Below, piece after piece: positions 35,089 to 43,205 of a stretch of 64,000 nucleotides of DNA (the stretch's first letter is position 1; each line of letters opens with the position of its first letter). This stretch comes from DASQPR01 sp963797675 (lineage in GTDB: Bacteria; Actinomycetota; Actinomycetes; Mycobacteriales; Micromonosporaceae). Where the stretch lies: contig CAWCQQ010000018.1 in NCBI GenBank assembly GCA_963797675.1, forward strand, positions 1-64,000. The letters are read 5' to 3'. The notes under the pieces were generated by a model that saw only the letters and a list, made by a program, of their open reading frames with translations, had not been told where the DNA came from and searched no databases. The position numbers were made by a program, and so were the translations under genes.

Positions 35089-36279
35089 TCAGATCGACGA
35101 CGGCGCGGTGCGCTCACGCAGACCGGCTCGCCAGCGATCTAGCAGATCCCGGTCGGCGGGTGCGACGCGCGCGGAGATGTCGTCGATGAGTTCCATGAGG
35201 CGGGCGACGACCATCGGGCTCAGCGTCCTGGTGAGGGCGACGATGTCGGCCAGGGCGGTGACGAGGTAGTCGTTCCAGGTGGGCAGGTTCAGGATCAGGC
35301 GCGGTGATCCAGTGGCGTCGGTAAGGACTCCGGAATGGGCCGCGTGTCCGGCGATGTCGGCCAGCAACTCGTGCATGTGGTCGAGGGTTTGCACCGCAGT
35401 GGCCGGATCGTTGACGGCGCTGGACAGCGCGCGGAGACCGATGTCGGCGAGCAGCCGCAACGCCAGAAGCGGATCCTGGCCGAAGGTGCGTTCGTCGCCG
35501 ACGAGCATCATGGACAGCACGGTGTCGGCCGACAGCGCCCCGCCGTGGATATCAGCGATCGCCAGGCCGGTACGCAGGCTCGCTCCGATCGGTTGACGCA
35601 TGACCACCACGGTCCCGGTTTCGGCGGCCGCCGCGAGCACGGCCCGCGTGTCGAGCTGTTGGAGGACGCAGACGCTGCCCGGCCACGTGACGGAGGCGGT
35701 CAGCGGCGGTAGATCCGGCGGCGCCGGATCGTCGGCGGTGTCGCGGAGTGTCTGCAGTATCTGTCGTCCTCGTGCGCTGACCGCGCCGAGCGTCGGCGCG
35801 AGTTGGATCGACGCGAAAGCCCTCACCTGCAGATTGCGGATCAGCACCAGCGATACCAGCACCAGGATGAATGAGATCAGCGGAATGATCACCGAGGTGT
35901 TCTCGCGACGTCCCAGCGTCAGTGCCGCGGCGACGCAGAACACGAACACCCCGACGACGTACGCGAACGTGCGCCACGCGATCGGGTCGTCGCGGAAGAG
36001 AGTCAGACGTGGGCTGAGGTAGCTGTTGGCCCATTGGACGACGAGGAACAGCAGCGAGAAGATGATGCTGGCCACGCCGAGGACACCGAATCCGATACCC
36101 AGCAACATGTCGACGACACGGGTGGTAGGCAGACCTGGTCCGCCGGTTATCCGGGACGCGGCGACGCCAAGGACCGCGCCGACGAACACGCACAGCAGCT
36201 GAGCCGCGCCGGATCGAAGGCGGCGCGTCGGCTGTTTGAGCCTGAGCGCACGCCGAACGGCAGGCTGGGCCGCGGTCAC
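35089..36279 (-). CDS. DUF2254 family membrane protein
   Basis: 396 residues. Four membrane helices in the first 150 residues (LLCVFVGAVLGVAASRI, LLGIGFGVLGVASIIFSLLFLVVQWANSYLSPRLTLF, TFAYVVGVFVFCVAAALTL, SVIIPLISFILVLVSLVLI). A soluble domain follows with conserved RALSSAVNDPATAVQTLDHM, the DUF2254 signature. Function unknown. The start is GTG 36279, without a strong ribosome site. Not obviously in an operon. Confidence 0.88.
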   Translation of the reverse strand: MTAAQPAVRRALRLKQPTRRLRSGAAQLLCVFVGAVLGVAASRITGGPGLPTTRVVDMLLGIGFGVLGVASIIFSLLFLVVQWANSYLSPRLTLFRDDPIAWRTFAYVVGVFVFCVAAALTLGRRENTSVIIPLISFILVLVSLVLIRNLQVRAFASIQLAPTLGAVSARGRQILQTLRDTADDPAPPDLPPLTASVTWPGSVCVLQQLDTRAVLAAAAETGTVVVMRQPIGASLRTGLAIADIHGGALSADTVLSMMLVGDERTFGQDPLLALRLLADIGLRALSSAVNDPATAVQTLDHMHELLADIAGHAAHSGVLTDATGSPRLILNLPTWNDYLVTALADIVALTRTLSPMVVARLMELIDDISARVAPADRDLLDRWRAGLRERTAPSSI

Positions 36280-36418
36280 GGACTGATTGTCGCCCGCGGC
36301 GTCGGACGAACGATTGACATTCGCGATGAATCGTCATAAAGCCGGAGGTGGTTGCCGTCGGCGACGACGCCAGCGACGCCGGTCGTCACCCAGGTCGGTG
36401 GCGACCGGCGCGTACGGC

Positions 36419-36925
36419 CTAAGCCTGGGTCAGGTCGATCGAGCAGTTCGTCTTCACGTACGAGACGAGTGCGGTGGTGGCAGCCTGCCGATCCGGCGTC
36501 TGCATAAGCCCGACCAGCTTCGACATGCCGACCTTCGTGACGTCGTAGTTCGCACCCGCCATGGCGGATTGCAACGCCAACGTCGCCTGCTGCAGCGTCT
36601 TCACACTCGGCTGGATATCCGACGGCGCGGCATCCACCAGCTGCTGGTTCGCCGCGGCGGCCTGGTCGAGGTAGGTCTTCCAGGCATCCGCCGTCCCGCC
36701 CGACAGCAGCGTGGCCATAGCGGAGCCCTGTAGGAACGACTTCTGCTGCTGGATGACTGCGCAGAAACCCTGAGCGGTCCCGGCGGCCGGTGCGGTAGCC
36801 GCCGCTGTCCCGGTCGAGGTCGGGCTGCCCGGCGCCGCCGTCGACGAGGGCGAGCTGCCCCCGCAGGCGCTGACGACGCCGAGAATGGATACGGCCACGA
36901 TCGACATCAGCAGTCGACGATGCAT
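36419..36925 (-). CDS. Putative lipoprotein
   Basis: About 168 residues. A short basic start (MHRRLLMS), hydrophobic stretch and lipobox SILGVVSAC, followed by a Ser/Thr/Pro/Ala-rich linker (about 25-60). The mature domain is helical with two Cys (GFCAVIQQQKSF, YVKTNCSIDL) that could form a disulphide. No family recognised; actinobacterial lipoproteins of this size are common. ATG 36934 is an alternative start. The longer open frame runs into the tRNA gene and is not used. Confidence 0.75.
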   Translation of the reverse strand: MHRRLLMSIVAVSILGVVSACGGSSPSSTAAPGSPTSTGTAAATAPAAGTAQGFCAVIQQQKSFLQGSAMATLLSGGTADAWKTYLDQAAAANQQLVDAAPSDIQPSVKTLQQATLALQSAMAGANYDVTKVGMSKLVGLMQTPDRQAATTALVSYVKTNCSIDLTQA

Positions 36926-37068
36926 TGAGATCATTTGCGCATCATGCCCGACCGCGGTAGCGGCGCTCAACGGCTGGCCGAGTCCGATTCCGTACAGAAC
37001 GCTGCGACACCTCGTCGTACAACTCATCCACCATGGGACGATTGGCCGCGGTTCGAATTCTGTCTCTT

Positions 37069-37145
37069 TGGTGCCCCCGGTGGGACTTGAACCCACACTG
37101 GCGGAGGTTTGAGCTCCGTGCCTCTGCCGATTGGGCTACGGGGAC
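37069..37145 (-). tRNA. tRNA with anticodon CAA (Leu), short variable loop, CCA encoded
   Basis: Reading from 37145 downward: acceptor GTCCCCG pairs with CGGGGGC (one G-T pair); a three-pair D stem GCC/GGC; anticodon stem CGGAG/CTCCG around loop CTCAAAC, giving anticodon CAA; variable loop CCAGT (5 nt); T arm GTGGG-TTCAAGT-CCCAC; discriminator A; then an encoded CCA. CAA reads UUG (leucine), but bacterial tRNA-Leu normally has a long variable arm. It lies just upstream of, and divergent from, the ANTAR regulator. Confidence 0.92.
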
Positions 37146-37234
37146 GTTCGGCTGAGCTAGCCTACCCACTACGCTGTGTCCGTCGGCAACCGGATATCGG
37201 TGTCGCGGGTGGAAATGTGTTGGGAGTGGATTAC

Positions 37235-37840
37235 GTGGCCGAGGTGGGGCAGGAGCGGCGCCCGCGAGTGTTGATCGCAGAGGATGAGGCGCTCATCCGA
37301 CTCGATCTTGCGGAGATGCTGGTCGAGGAGGGTTACGACGTCGTCGGCGAAGCCGGCGACGGTGAGGTCGCGGTCCGGCTTGCCGAGGAGCTGCGACCCG
37401 ATCTCTGCATTCTCGACATCAAGATGCCGGTGATGGACGGGCTCGCGGCGGCGGAGAAGATCGCCGATGCGCGGATCGCGCCGGTCGTCATCCTGACCGC
37501 GTTCAGCCAGCGGGAGCTCGTCGAGCGTGCCCGCGCCGCCGGTGCCATGGCCTACCTGGTGAAGCCGTTCCAGAAAGGCGATCTTGTCCCGGCTATCGAG
37601 ATCGCCCTTTCTCGATTTGCCGAGCTCAGCGCTCTGGAAGCCGAGGTCGCGTCGTTGAGTGACCGCCTCGAGACCCGCAAGGCCGTCGAGCGTGCCAAGG
37701 GCGCGATGATGACGAAGTATGCGATGACCGAGCCGCAGGCGTTCAAGTGGATTCAGCGACACGCCATGGACAACCGACTCACGATGCGTGAGGTCGCGGA
37801 CCGCATCCTGGCCGAAGCCGCAGCGTCCGGACTGCCGTAG
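37235..37840 (+). CDS. pdtaR: ANTAR-domain response regulator (PdtaR type)
   Basis: 201 residues from GTG 37235 (GGGAG 8 bases upstream). Receiver domain: RVLIAEDEALIRLDLAEMLVEEGYDVVGEAGDGEVAV, phospho-Asp in LCILDIKMPVMDG, VVILTAFSQRE, AYLVKPF. C-terminal ANTAR RNA-binding domain: ETRKAVERAKGAMMTKYAMTEPQAFKWIQRHAMDNRLTMREVADRIL. ANTAR regulators bind paired hexaloop hairpins in nascent RNA and prevent termination; in mycobacteria PdtaR is phosphorylated by PdtaS. No kinase is encoded here. Position before the liv genes and near polA matches the order I recall in other actinobacteria. The hairpins before livK are possible, unproven, targets. Confidence 0.93.
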   Translation: MAEVGQERRPRVLIAEDEALIRLDLAEMLVEEGYDVVGEAGDGEVAVRLAEELRPDLCILDIKMPVMDGLAAAEKIADARIAPVVILTAFSQRELVERARAAGAMAYLVKPFQKGDLVPAIEIALSRFAELSALEAEVASLSDRLETRKAVERAKGAMMTKYAMTEPQAFKWIQRHAMDNRLTMREVADRILAEAAASGLP

Positions 37841-37996
37841 GTCCGGCCTCGCGTTACGCAGCGTTTACCTCCCGGAACAAATGTGAGTGGTCAATATGGC
37901 CACAATGCACAAGCTGACACGCTACGTAACGGTTCGATCAACCAGCGCCTAGAGCACTTACGGTGTACTCACCAGTGGGATAACGTCCCCACCACG

Positions 37997-38020
37997 CCGA
38001 GCTTGATGTGGCTCGGTTTT
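37997..38020 (+). terminator. Intrinsic terminator between pdtaR and livK
   Basis: CCGAGC (37997-38002), 8-base loop, GCTCGG (38011-38016), then TTTT: a classical rho-independent form, rare in this window. It is 157 bp after the pdtaR stop and 80 bp before livK. A second GC hairpin, GCCCC/GGGGC, follows at about 38038-38060. This may simply end pdtaR transcription or act as a leader attenuator for liv. A weak promoter (TTACGG-N17-TAACGT, 37959-37987) lies just before it. Confidence 0.65.
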
Positions 38021-38099
38021 CATCGGTGCTGCTCGGCGCCCCCATATTCGTCTTGGGGCACTGGTGATCGTGATCATCGATGGAGGAGGGTTCGAAGCC

Positions 38100-39296
38100 T
38101 TGAGGCAGGGACTCGCACGGGCGATCGGCGGTGTCGCCATGGTGGCGCTCATTGCCGGAGCCGCAGCATGTAACAGCACGGCCAAGACAACTGGCACCGC
38201 GGCACCGTCTGCGTCCGGGGGTGCGAACTGTGGATACAGCCTCGCGTTCTTCGGCGCTCTGAGTGGTCCGGCAGCCAACCTGGGCATCAACATTAAGCAG
38301 GGCGCTCAGCTCGCGGTCGACCAATACAACAAGACGCACGGTGCCGACTGCGTGACCCTGAAGCCGTTCGACTCTCAGGGTGACGCCACGAAGGCACCCG
38401 GTGTCGCGCAGCAGGTCATTCAGACGCCGAAGCTTCTCGGCATCATCGGCCCGGCGTTCTCGGCCGAGTCGGCGGCCGCGAACCCGATCATCAACCAGGC
38501 CGGTATCCCGATCATTACGCCGTCGGCGACCAACCCGGTCCTCGCGTCCGGTGGCAAGGTCGGCGGCACGCCGTGGACGGTCTTCCACCGCGCCGTCGCC
38601 AGCGACGCGGACCAGGGTCCGGCCGCTGCCCGCTACATCTCCGAGGTCCTGAAGGCGACGAAGGTGTTCGTCGCGGATGACCAGTCGACGTACGGCGCCG
38701 GCATCGCTGACGCGGTCAAGACGACGCTCGGCTCGGCTGTTGTGGGTACGGACAAGACCGGTGCCGATGGTCAGGTCACCGACTTCTCCGGCACGATCAA
38801 CAAGGTGAAGGCCTCTGGCGCGACCGTGATCTTCTACGGTGGCTACTACGCCAACGCCGGTCTGCTGCGGAAGCAGCTCACGGCGGCCGGCTGGACCGGC
38901 ACGCTGGTCGGCGGCGACGGCGCCAACGACCCGGGCTTCATCAAGGCGGCGGGTACGGCGGCGGCCGAGGGCAGCGTCTTCACATGCCCGTGTGCTCCGG
39001 CGTCCAAGGCCGGTGGCACGTTCGACACCGACTACAAGGCAGCCTTCAACGTTGACGCCGGCACGTACAGCGACGTTGCGTACGACGCCGCGAACATCTT
39101 CCTGGGTGGCATCACCGCTGGTGATCTCACCCCGGCGACGATGAACACGTACGTCAGTGGCGTCGACTACAAGGGTGTTGCGAACGAGTACAAGTTCACC
39201 TCGGATGGCAACCTCGACCCGTCGAAGGTCATCGTGTGGGCGTTCAAGGTCACCGGCGGTGCGGTCGTCCCGGACCAGGCAACACCGACCAGCTGA
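38100..39296 (+). CDS. livK: Branched-chain amino acid ABC transporter substrate-binding lipoprotein
   Basis: About 398 residues. The TTG start at 38100 is preferred: GGAGGAGGG lies 9 bases upstream and the resulting N-terminus (LRQGLARAIGG...) leads directly into lipobox ALIAGAAAC (Cys24). GTG 38064 would add an implausible extension. The mature part is a periplasmic-binding-protein type I fold of the Leu/Ile/Val family: FFGALSGPAANLGINIKQGAQLAVDQYN, GIIGPAFSAESAAANPIINQAGIPIITPSATNP and DDQSTYGAGIADAV. Captures branched-chain or related amino acids outside the membrane for LivHMGF. It has slightly more T-ending codons than its neighbours, as often seen in highly expressed genes. Confidence 0.93.
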   Translation: MRQGLARAIGGVAMVALIAGAAACNSTAKTTGTAAPSASGGANCGYSLAFFGALSGPAANLGINIKQGAQLAVDQYNKTHGADCVTLKPFDSQGDATKAPGVAQQVIQTPKLLGIIGPAFSAESAAANPIINQAGIPIITPSATNPVLASGGKVGGTPWTVFHRAVASDADQGPAAARYISEVLKATKVFVADDQSTYGAGIADAVKTTLGSAVVGTDKTGADGQVTDFSGTINKVKASGATVIFYGGYYANAGLLRKQLTAAGWTGTLVGGDGANDPGFIKAAGTAAAEGSVFTCPCAPASKAGGTFDTDYKAAFNVDAGTYSDVAYDAANIFLGGITAGDLTPATMNTYVSGVDYKGVANEYKFTSDGNLDPSKVIVWAFKVTGGAVVPDQATPTS

Positions 39297-39334
39297 TAGG
39301 CGGGCTTTCACCTCATATCAGTAGTTCGACCTAA

Positions 39335-39375
39335 CCAGTACGGCCGGAGAGTTCACAGCTTTCCGGCCGTACTGG
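39335..39375 (+). terminator. 14-bp perfect hairpin between livK and livH
   Basis: CCAGTACGGCCGGA (39335-39348) and its exact reverse complement (39362-39375) flank a 13-base loop. No T run follows. In binding-protein operons such intercistronic hairpins protect the upstream message or partly terminate transcription, giving more binding protein than permease. Confidence 0.75.
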
Positions 39376-39387
39376 CCTACCGCCCAA

Positions 39388-40338
39388 GTGGGGTCATCTG
39401 TGCATTACGTCGATAATGTCGCTGCGTTTGTCATCAGCGGATTCGTTCATGGCTGTATCTACGCCCTCTTTGCTCTCGGCTACACCCTCGTCTACGGCGT
39501 ACTGCGACTGATCAACTTCGCGCACTCCGAAGTCTTCATGATCGGTACGTTCGCCGCCATCAACGTCTGGGGCTGGCTCGGTTTCAACACCGGCTCGGAC
39601 ACCCCGGCGATCGGCATCGGACTGCTCCTCCTCCTCGTCGGACTCGTCGCCGCGGTCATCGCCTCCGGGTTGACCGCGATCGTGGTGGAACTCGCCGCCT
39701 ACCGACCGCTCCGGCGCCGCAATGCCCCCCCGCTCGCCTTCCTGATCACCGCGATCGGCGCCTCGCTCGTCCTCTCGCAGACCGTCGGCGCCTTCACCCA
39801 GTTCCAGCTGCGCGGCGCGCCGACACTGTTCGGGGCGAAGCCGGTCTTCACAATCTTCGGACAGCCGATCAATACCCTGGACATCCTGATCGTCGTGATC
39901 GCGCTGGTAATGATGTACGTGCTCGACCGGTTCGTGAACAACAGCCGGGTCGGCAAGGGCATCCGCGCGGTTGCCCAGAACTCGGACAGCGCCGCCCTGA
40001 TGGGTATCAACAAGGGTCGGATGATCTCGATCGTCTTCCTTCTCGGCGGGCTGATGGCCGGCATCGCGGCCGCGCTCTACGTGCTCAAATACAACACGCG
40101 GTACGACACCGGATTCGAAATCGGCATCCAGGCGTTCGCTGCGGCCGTCCTCGGCGGCATCGGTAACCTGCGTGGCGCGCTCGTCGGCGGGATCGTGCTC
40201 GGCATCGCCGAGAGCCTCGCCGCCGAGATCTTCGGATCGCAGTGGCAATATGCGGTGGGAGCAGCCGTTCTGATCCTGATCCTGATGTTCCGGCCGACTG
40301 GACTTCTCGGAGAGTCGCTGGGGAAGGCGAGAGCATGA
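39388..40338 (+). CDS. livH: Branched-chain amino acid ABC transporter permease LivH
   Basis: 316 residues, about eight membrane helices. Typical LivH features: GFVHGCIYALFALGYTLVYGVLRLINFAHSEVFMIGTFAA at the N-terminus, the EAA-like cytoplasmic loop GKGIRAVAQNSDSAALMGINKGRMISIVFLLGG and AFAAAVLGGIGNLRGALVGG near the end. Forms the membrane channel with LivM. GTG 39388 or GTG 39400 may start it; GTGGGG between them could be a ribosome site favouring 39400. It overlaps livM by ATGA. Confidence 0.94.
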   Translation: MGSSVHYVDNVAAFVISGFVHGCIYALFALGYTLVYGVLRLINFAHSEVFMIGTFAAINVWGWLGFNTGSDTPAIGIGLLLLLVGLVAAVIASGLTAIVVELAAYRPLRRRNAPPLAFLITAIGASLVLSQTVGAFTQFQLRGAPTLFGAKPVFTIFGQPINTLDILIVVIALVMMYVLDRFVNNSRVGKGIRAVAQNSDSAALMGINKGRMISIVFLLGGLMAGIAAALYVLKYNTRYDTGFEIGIQAFAAAVLGGIGNLRGALVGGIVLGIAESLAAEIFGSQWQYAVGAAVLILILMFRPTGLLGESLGKARA

Positions 40339-41498
40339 CAACTCCGAACGCTTCCTCGAAGAAGCTCCCGCTGGCGCCGCCACCGGGCCAGGAACCGGTA
40401 CGCGCCAAGCGCCAGGGAGTCCGGTCGTGGTTTGCGGGCCTGCCCTGGTACATCCGGTGGACCGTGATCCTGCTGGCGCTCGTCGGCGCGGTACTCCTGC
40501 CGCACCTGGCCGCCGTCCCGGGGATCGGTCCGCAGCTGGTCACCGCGAAGACGGCGTGGCCGACCGCGTTGTTCTCGATGACGTACTACGCGCTGCTTGC
40601 GCTCGGCCTGAACGTGGTCGTGGGATATGCCGGCATGCTCGACCTCGGCTACGTCGGCTTCTTCGCGATTGCCGCCTATTCGGTCGCGATCCTGACCGCG
40701 TCGAACGGCATCTTCACGACGCCGTGGTCATGGCTCGAGGCGGTGCCGATCGCGTTGATCCTCACCACGTTCGGTGGCGTGCTGCTCGGATGGCCGACGC
40801 TGCGACTGCGCGGCGACTATCTGGCGATCGTCACGCTGGCGTTCGCCGAGATCATTCACATCACCGCGAACAGCTGGCAGTTCCTGAAGGGCGCCAACGG
40901 CTTCACCGCGTTGCCGCACCCGCCGGGAAAGCACGCCGACGGTACGCCGATCTTCGGCGTCATCGACGGTACGCCGTACTACTATCTCGGTCTCGCTGTC
41001 GTGGTCCTGGTCGTGCTGGCCATCCGTAACCTCGACCGGAGCCGGGTGGGCCGTTCGTGGCTCGCGATCCGCGAGGATGAAGAGGTCGCCGAGGTGATGG
41101 GCGTCCGGACGGTCAAGTACAAGCTGTGGGCGTTCGCGATCGGCGCGTTCGTGGCAGGCCTCGCGGGCGTGTTGTGGGCCGGCGAGAGCAGCTACGTCAA
41201 CTCGGACACGTTCGTGCTGCAGTTCTCGATCCTGGTGCTCGCCGGTGTGGTCATGGGTGGTGCCGGCAACATGGCCGGCGCGATCCTGGGCGGCGCTCTG
41301 ATCTCCTACATCCCGGACCGGCTGACCGGCGTCACGGCGCCGTCGTTCCTCGGCGGCGGGGATGCGTCGTCACTCAAGTTCCTGCTCTTCGGCATCGTGA
41401 TCTTGTTGATCATGTGGTTCCTGCCGGCCGGCCTGATCCCGAGCCGGCGCCGCGCCGCCGAACTCAAGGACCGCGCGACGGAGGTGGCGCCGCAATGA
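40335..41498 (+). CDS. livM: Branched-chain amino acid ABC transporter permease LivM
   Basis: 387 residues. A polar N-terminal tail (about 1-40) precedes about nine membrane helices. Signatures: LNVVVGYAGMLDLGYVGFFAIAAYSVAIL, LRLRGDYLAIVTLAFAEIIH, GRSWLAIREDEEVAEVMGVRTVKYKLWAFAIGAFVAGLAG and GGAGNMAGAILGGAL. Partner of LivH. Translationally coupled at both ends (ATGA overlaps with livH and livG). Confidence 0.94.
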   Translation: MTTPNASSKKLPLAPPPGQEPVRAKRQGVRSWFAGLPWYIRWTVILLALVGAVLLPHLAAVPGIGPQLVTAKTAWPTALFSMTYYALLALGLNVVVGYAGMLDLGYVGFFAIAAYSVAILTASNGIFTTPWSWLEAVPIALILTTFGGVLLGWPTLRLRGDYLAIVTLAFAEIIHITANSWQFLKGANGFTALPHPPGKHADGTPIFGVIDGTPYYYLGLAVVVLVVLAIRNLDRSRVGRSWLAIREDEEVAEVMGVRTVKYKLWAFAIGAFVAGLAGVLWAGESSYVNSDTFVLQFSILVLAGVVMGGAGNMAGAILGGALISYIPDRLTGVTAPSFLGGGDASSLKFLLFGIVILLIMWFLPAGLIPSRRRAAELKDRATEVAPQ

Positions 41499-42469
41499 CC
41501 GACATCAATGACGTAAACCTGACGCGCAGCGACGAGGCGATCCCCGAGCCCGGCGACGGTGCGCCGGACACCGTCCTACGGACGATCGAGCACGAGGAGG
41601 GGAACCTTCTCGAGGTGGATAACGTGACGCTCCGCTTCGGCGGCGTCGTGGCGCTCGACGCGGTCAGCATCACCATCCGCCAGGGGGAGATCTTCGGCCT
41701 GATCGGCCCGAACGGTGCGGGTAAGACGACCTGCTTCAACGCCATGACAGGCGTCTACCGGCCGACATCGGGGGAGATCCGGTTCTACCCCACCGCGGCG
41801 AAGGCGCTCGGCGCCGATCGGCGGAAGGATCTCAGCCAGGGCGTGGTGATCGGTTCGTCGAAGCCTCCGTTCCGGATGTCCGACGTGTTCCTCTCGCGTG
41901 GCGCTCGCAAGAAGCACGAGATCACGCGCATGGGCATCGCGCGGACATTCCAGAACATCCGCCTCTTCGGTGAGATGACGGCGCTGGAAAATGTCATGAT
42001 CGGCATCGACGCGCACCACAAGACAAGCGTGCTCGGAGCGTTGTTCCGGCTGCCGAGGCACTTCCGGGAGGAGCGCACCGGCCAGGAGCGCGCCCGTGAC
42101 CTGCTGGAGTTCGTCGGCATCGGTAACCGGGTCAACACCGTCGCGCGCAACCTCAGCTACGGCGAGCAGCGGCGACTCGAGATCGCGCGCGCGCTCGGCA
42201 CTGATCCGCTGCTGTTGTGCCTGGATGAGCCGGCCGCCGGCTTCAACCCGGCGGAGAAGCAGGACCTGCTCGCCTTGATCCGCCGGATTCGTGACACGGG
42301 GATCACGGTGCTGCTGATCGAGCACGACATGCGCCTGGTGATGGGCGTCTGCGATCGTCTGGTCGTGCTCGAGTTCGGTAAGAAGATCGCCGAGGGCCTC
42401 CCGGCGGATGTCCGCGAAGATCCGAGGGTCATCGCCGCCTATCTGGGGGTGCCAACCGATGCTGCTTGA
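41495..42469 (+). CDS. livG: Branched-chain amino acid ABC transporter ATP-binding protein LivG
   Basis: 324 residues, longer than the usual ~255. ATPase signatures: Walker A LIGPNGAGKTTCFNAMTG, IARTFQNIRLFGEMTALENVMIG (Q-loop), signature LSYGEQRRLEIARAL, Walker B LLCLDEPAAGFNP and VLLIEHDMRLVMGVCDRLVVL. The extra length comes from a ~45-residue N-terminal extension and a ~35-residue basic insertion between Walker A and the Q-loop (KALGADRRKDLSQGVVIGSS ... RGARKKHE). Start ATG 41495 overlaps the livM stop. Confidence 0.94.
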   Translation: MTDINDVNLTRSDEAIPEPGDGAPDTVLRTIEHEEGNLLEVDNVTLRFGGVVALDAVSITIRQGEIFGLIGPNGAGKTTCFNAMTGVYRPTSGEIRFYPTAAKALGADRRKDLSQGVVIGSSKPPFRMSDVFLSRGARKKHEITRMGIARTFQNIRLFGEMTALENVMIGIDAHHKTSVLGALFRLPRHFREERTGQERARDLLEFVGIGNRVNTVARNLSYGEQRRLEIARALGTDPLLLCLDEPAAGFNPAEKQDLLALIRRIRDTGITVLLIEHDMRLVMGVCDRLVVLEFGKKIAEGLPADVREDPRVIAAYLGVPTDAA

Positions 42470-43169
42470 GATCGACGACATCACACTGCTGTACGGGCGG
42501 ATTCAGGCCCTGCATGGCATATCGATCGAGGTCAACGAGGGCGAGATCGTGGCGCTCGTCGGCGCGAACGGCGCCGGCAAGTCGACCACCATGCGGGCGG
42601 TGTCCGGCTTGCGACCGATCGCGTCCGGAACGATCCGGTTCGAGGGCCGCGACATCTCCAAGCTTCGGGCCGACCGGCGCGTCGCGCTGGGGATCAGCCA
42701 GTCGCCGGAGGGCCGGGGCATTTTCCCCGGCATGACCGTCGCCGAGAACCTCGAGATGGGCGCGTTCCTGCGCCGGGACACCGCCGGCGTCGCGGCCGAC
42801 CTCGAACGCGTATTCAGCCTGTTCCCGCGGTTGCTGGAGCGGCGTAAGCAGTTCGGCGGCACGCTGTCCGGCGGTGAGCAGCAGATGCTCGCGGTCGGCC
42901 GGGCCCTGATGAGCCGGCCGAAGGTACTGCTGCTGGACGAGCCCTCGATGGGACTCGCGCCGCTCCTGATCCAACAGATCTTCTCGATCATCACCGAGAT
43001 CAACCAGCAGGGGACGACGATTCTGCTGGTTGAACAGAACGCGCAACAGGCGTTGTCCCGGGCACACCGGGCCTACGTTCTGGAGACGGGCCGGATCGTC
43101 AAGTCCGGCACCGGCGCCGAGCTGCTGAACGACCCGGCAGTCAAGGACGCTTACCTGGGCGTAGCGTGA
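42459..43169 (+). CDS. livF: Branched-chain amino acid ABC transporter ATP-binding protein LivF
   Basis: 236 residues, normal for LivF. Walker A LVGANGAGKSTTMRAVSG, GISQSPEGRGIFPGMTVAENLEMGAF, signature LSGGEQQMLAVGRAL, Walker B VLLLDEPSMGLAPLL and LLVEQNAQQAL, which is diagnostic for LivF. ATG 42459 overlaps the livG end by 11 bp. Last gene of the liv unit; the next gene starts 36 bp later and could be read through. Confidence 0.95.
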   Translation: MLLEIDDITLLYGRIQALHGISIEVNEGEIVALVGANGAGKSTTMRAVSGLRPIASGTIRFEGRDISKLRADRRVALGISQSPEGRGIFPGMTVAENLEMGAFLRRDTAGVAADLERVFSLFPRLLERRKQFGGTLSGGEQQMLAVGRALMSRPKVLLLDEPSMGLAPLLIQQIFSIITEINQQGTTILLVEQNAQQALSRAHRAYVLETGRIVKSGTGAELLNDPAVKDAYLGVA

Positions 43170-43175
43170 TCAAGC

Positions 43176-43188
43176 AGTGGTAACCACT
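43176..43188. promoter_or_regulatory. AGTGGT-A-ACCACT dyad
   Basis: Perfect 6-bp arms around one base, 18 bp upstream of the ATG at 43206 and just after livF. The position near the ribosome site suggests an operator or a small RNA hairpin affecting the binding-protein gene downstream. Confidence 0.4.
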
Positions 43189-43205
43189 AGAAAAGGAATA
43201 ATTTA

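Noticed and set aside
36942..37169. Small protein-coding frame over the tRNA
   Set aside because: Its N-terminal translation (PVAQSAEARSSNLRQCGFKSHRGH-like wording) is the familiar spurious product of a tRNA gene read as protein.
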